Positions 63,344 to 64,000 of a stretch of 64,000 nt of DNA are shown here, one piece after another. Within the stretch, counting starts at the first letter, position 1, and each line of letters opens with the position of its first letter. This stretch comes from an uncultured Clostridia bacterium (GTDB lineage: Bacteria > Bacillota > Clostridia > Christensenellales > Borkfalkiaceae). The translations under genes and the position numbers were made by a program. Under the pieces are notes generated by a model, which did no database searches, was not told the origin of the DNA, and worked only from the letters and a program-made list of their open reading frames with translations. Location: assembly GCA_947627015.1 (NCBI GenBank), contig CANQUL010000001.1:1-64000 (forward strand), read 5' to 3'.

Positions 63344-64000
63344 TCATTCCGACGGTTGCATATTTTCCCCTTCGGGCGGATTTTCGGCCTCGTCGGAGGT
63401 TGCCTCGCCCTCGACGGACGTCTCGGGAATGCTTTCCTCAGTCCGCTCATCGGGCTCGGTTTCGGCCACGGGGGGCTCGGTTTCGGCCGTGTCCTCGGGC
63501 ACTTCCTCTGCCGTAGACGCCTCGATCTCGGGCTCGGAAATCTCCGTCTCGGGCTCGGAAGGCGGAACTTCCTCCGTTTTTTCGGCGATTTCGGGCGCGG
63601 AGGCCTCGGTTTCGGGCGATTTTTTGTCCTTCCGATAGCGATACGGGACGATTTCGTCGCTTGCGTACACGGCGGCGTAGATCTCGGGGTCGGGACGGGC
63701 ATATCCGCTGCCGGGAACGGCATACCCGGGGGCTCCGTCATGCGCTTTGACGGGCTCGGGGGGCACCGTGTCCGCATCGTCGGCCTCCGTCTGCTGCGTC
63801 GCGGGCTCCTCTTCCGGCGCGGTGGGTTTCTCCGTCTCCGATGCAAGAATTCTGTCCGCACGGTCGATGTCCTGCGCGGGCGCGCGCTCTGCGGAAGGAA
63901 TTTCGGCCGTCTGCACGGGAATTTGCGCCGAATCGTCGGTTTTTTGCGATACAGGTCGCATTTCCGCTTCCCAAGGCAGGGGTTGCGCCCCCTCTTCGTC
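63344..64000 (-). CDS. Acidic, low-complexity C-terminal part of a protein cut by the window edge
   Basis: At least 218 residues read open to the end of the window, so the true start lies outside; the Met at 63961 is internal. It is extremely rich in Glu, Pro, Thr, Ala and Ser (EPETEISEPEIEASTAEEV-like), with a Tyr/Gly-rich patch in the middle (YAVPGSGYARPDPEIYAA) and a short basic stretch (RYRKDKK). No membrane helix or signal is visible in this part. It resembles the acidic tracts of the neighbouring giant protein and may be a cytoplasmic or wall-associated disordered tail. Function unknown. No clear terminator follows the stop. Confidence 0.75.
   Translation of the reverse strand, partial: DEEGAQPLPWEAEMRPVSQKTDDSAQIPVQTAEIPSAERAPAQDIDRADRILASETEKPTAPEEEPATQQTEADDADTVPPEPVKAHDGAPGYAVPGSGYARPDPEIYAAVYASDEIVPYRYRKDKKSPETEASAPEIAEKTEEVPPSEPETEISEPEIEASTAEEVPEDTAETEPPVAETEPDERTEESIPETSVEGEATSDEAENPPEGENMQPSE

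Overview
The window looks like a chromosomal segment of a Gram-positive, gut-type Clostridia (Bacillota). This rests on the gene set and order: yicC-gmk-rpoZ-priA-def-fmt-rsmB-rlmN-rpe-thiN-spoVM, rpsU, pcrA-ligA, LytTR signalling and lipoprotein signal peptides. Placement below class (for example Christensenellales) is a guess from the moderately high G+C and the surface proteome. Every gene I can support lies on the minus strand, so the segment is fully co-oriented, and transcription runs from high to low coordinates. No gene-free stretch exceeds 300 bases. No tRNA, rRNA, CRISPR array, insertion sequence, prophage or att site was seen.

Layout from low to high coordinate. (1) 181-9294: a glycan-hydrolase and signalling block. 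An Ig-like esterase lipoprotein, a CBM6/35-like lipoprotein and a domain-swapped GH3 enzyme lie downstream of a LytTR response regulator/GHKL histidine kinase pair, and matching LytTR-type operators precede both units. A membrane-anchored esterase lies upstream. (2) 9360-14231: a 1623-residue secreted M60 (mucinase-type) metalloprotease. (3) 14419-17182: ade-rdgB-yfcE nucleobase/nucleotide housekeeping. (4) 17245-25370: a TetR-controlled ABC exporter, an ArsR-controlled Zn/Cd-type P-ATPase, an RluA pseudouridine synthase, FeoAB and a DUF378 membrane protein. (5) 25487-29751: a large membrane-anchored surface protein, a second RluA-type synthase and an rRNA methyltransferase. (6) 29869-39821: the conserved gmk-priA-fmt-rpe cluster, ending in a 21-codon spoVM gene and an M19 dipeptidase. 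(7) 39992-43954: a 1320-residue InlB/LRR surface protein. (8) 44205-49338: ligA, pcrA, a small unknown gene and rpsU. (9) 49484-57000: a large lipoprotein, phosphohexose mutase, two polytopic membrane proteins and a FucO-type alcohol dehydrogenase. (10) 57092-64000: a 2006-residue transmembrane protein with extracellular Ig/MBG-like repeats and a conserved-looking cytoplasmic domain, followed by the C-terminal part of an acidic protein cut by the window edge.

How the genes work together (inference): the surface part suggests a host-glycan lifestyle (M60 protease, GH3, esterases, lactaldehyde reductase for deoxyhexose use, many large exported proteins). The best regulatory story is the LytTR two-component system, which appears to control itself and the esterase-CBM-GH3 operon. 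Three DNA-level themes recur. First, the -35 box sits inside the hairpin that follows the upstream gene (four cases). Second, a perfect -10 box lies 6-8 nt before the start codon, suggesting leaderless mRNAs (three cases). Third, genes are tightly coupled by ATGA overlaps. spoVM implies descent from, or membership of, an endospore-forming lineage.
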